Part shown: piece by piece, positions 6,016-6,870 of the stretch
Numbering within the stretch: the stretch's first letter is position 1
How the letters are laid out: every line of letters begins with the position of its first letter
NCBI GenBank assembly: GCA_013698055.1
Contig: JACCVS010000545.1
Coordinates: forward strand, 1 to 6,870
Origin: Acidobacteriota bacterium
GTDB taxonomy: Bacteria; Acidobacteriota; Blastocatellia; Pyrinomonadales; Pyrinomonadaceae
Length of the DNA: 6,870 bases
Direction of reading: 5' to 3'
The notes under the pieces: model-generated
Told to the model about the DNA's origin: nothing
The model's input: only the letters and a program-made list of their open reading frames with translations
The model's database searches: none
Translations under genes and position numbers: made by a program

Positions 6016-6072
6016 CTCTCACGTATTACCTGAGAGGTCGGCGCGCTGACAAACTTAAAGTGATCTCTCAAG
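6016..6072 (-). promoter_or_regulatory. Mutually exclusive pairing arms in the leader of the DUF402-carboxyltransferase pair (candidate attenuator)
   Basis: In minus-strand RNA order the segment carries CTTGAGAG (6072-6065), CTCTCAGG (6036-6029) and TGAGAG (6021-6016). The middle arm can pair with the first (8 bp, one G-U) or with the third (6 bp perfect, 9-nt loop), but not with both. The T-run hairpin at 6009-5981 follows immediately. The arms are seen directly; any regulatory role is inference, and short complementary arms can arise by chance. Confidence 0.25.
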
Positions 6073-6087
6073 ACTCAGCGTCAGCAA

Positions 6088-6870
6088 TTATGGCATCTGA
6101 GATTTGACTACCGGATTCCCCAGGATACCTATACCCTCGACTTCAACTTCCACGATATCGCTATCCTGAAGGCGAGAGACTCCGGCAGGGGTGCCTGTGG
6201 CGATTAGGTCGCCGGGGAAAAGCGTCATGACACGCGAAATGTAGCGCAGAAGGAATGATACGGAAAAGGCCATTGAAGAAGTATTCGCCCTCTGCTTTAT
6301 TTCGCCGTTGACCCGGGTCGTGACCGCAACATTTTCCGGATTGAGTTTCGTCATGATAACAGGACCAACCGGGCAAAAAGTATCAAAAGATTTAGCACGC
6401 GTGAACTGCACATCTTTTCGCTGTAGGTCGCGGGCAGTGACATCATTAACACAAGTATATCCAAGCACGTAAGTCAAAGGATCATCACTATCAGAAAGGC
6501 CGGAGGCAGAGCGTCCGATAACGACCCCAAGTTCTCCCTCATGCTCGATCTGGTCTGAAACTAAGGGCAATTTAATCGGTTCGCCCGAAGCGATTATGGC
6601 TGAAGGTGCTTTGAGAAAGAGTAGTGGCTCAGAAGGCAAGGGATTCCCCAACTCTGCTGCATGTTCTCTGTAATTGCGTCCGACACAAACAATTTTGGAT
6701 GGAGTGACAGGAGCCAGAAGCTTTATTTCGGAAAGGGAAATTCGATCACTGTGCGCGCGAGGGCGGCTTCCGAAAGCATCTGCATCAATTAGCGGGCGGA
6801 CGAAGTCTCCTTCGATGATGCCATAGCGCGGCTCCGAGAGAGTTTGATGTGTAAAGCGGCAGAGTTTCAT
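6088..6870 (-). CDS. Fumarylacetoacetate hydrolase (FAH) family enzyme, FAHD1/HpcE-like
   Basis: The 260-residue frame starts at an ATG on the last bases of the window. MKLCRF followed by GIIEGDFVRPL (17-27) is a typical family N-terminus, so the gene is probably complete, although its ribosome site is out of view. Metal ligands correspond to Glu111 and Glu113 in HEGELGVVIG (110-119) and Asp143 in NDVTARDLQ (142-150). The lid motif VGRNYREHAAELGN (63-76) places His70 and Glu73 at the catalytic His-x-x-Glu dyad known in FAHD1. Lys160 in AKSFDTFCPVGP (159-170) and ATGTPAGV (224-231) complete the active site. The family hydrolyses, decarboxylates or isomerises beta-diketo or 2-hydroxydienoate acids (acylpyruvates, oxaloacetate, aromatic-degradation intermediates). 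Length fits the small single-domain members. The exact reaction cannot be read from sequence. Oxaloacetate decarboxylase or acylpyruvase activity are the leading guesses, with HpcE-type isomerase the alternative. Confidence 0.92.
   Translation of the reverse strand: MKLCRFTHQTLSEPRYGIIEGDFVRPLIDADAFGSRPRAHSDRISLSEIKLLAPVTPSKIVCVGRNYREHAAELGNPLPSEPLLFLKAPSAIIASGEPIKLPLVSDQIEHEGELGVVIGRSASGLSDSDDPLTYVLGYTCVNDVTARDLQRKDVQFTRAKSFDTFCPVGPVIMTKLNPENVAVTTRVNGEIKQRANTSSMAFSVSFLLRYISRVMTLFPGDLIATGTPAGVSRLQDSDIVEVEVEGIGILGNPVVKSQMP

Overview
The window is ordinary bacterial chromosome: seven protein genes, almost all in housekeeping or central-metabolism families, at roughly 50% G+C with short intergenic gaps. 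There are no RNA genes, insertion sequences, phage genes or CRISPR arrays. The gene content and style suggest a Gram-negative, possibly an Acidobacteriota (Blastocatellia-like) genome. The signs are an exported M16 peptidase, an S41/PDZ protein, a PccB-type carboxyltransferase ending in KKHGNIPL, and a tandem TCGTCAC intergenic repeat. This assignment is inference only.

Layout, left to right. On the minus strand, positions 1-797 hold the N-terminal 265 codons of an exported M16 zinc peptidase with an intact HxxEH site. A 235-nt gap follows, containing the peptidase's likely -10 box, an imperfect palindrome and a 3 x 7-bp tandem repeat. Next on the minus strand come a nicotinamidase/isochorismatase-family hydrolase (1033-1602) and a RuvX/YqgF gene (1764-2282, apparently with a TTG start). 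Across a 133-nt divergent promoter region lies the only plus-strand gene, an S41 C-terminal-processing-protease homologue with a PDZ domain (2416-3720). It ends in a good intrinsic terminator (3748-3785) in the gap before the convergent carboxyltransferase gene.

The right half is all minus strand. In transcription order it holds a fumarylacetoacetate-hydrolase-family enzyme (6870-6088), a 131-nt spacer with competing hairpins and a short T-run, a DUF402 (FomD-like) hydrolase (5956-5453), and 46 nt later an acyl-CoA carboxylase carboxyltransferase subunit (5406-3835). The last two look co-transcribed.

The best lead is the S41 protein. Its fold is well conserved, but both catalytic positions are replaced (Ser to Gly294, Lys to Ala319, exactly 25 residues apart as in active enzymes), so it looks like a pseudoprotease. 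Secondary leads are a nicotinamidase-like enzyme with altered metal-ligand positions, a possible attenuator-like leader before the DUF402-carboxyltransferase pair, and the TCGTCAC palindrome. I see no multi-gene novel system in this window.
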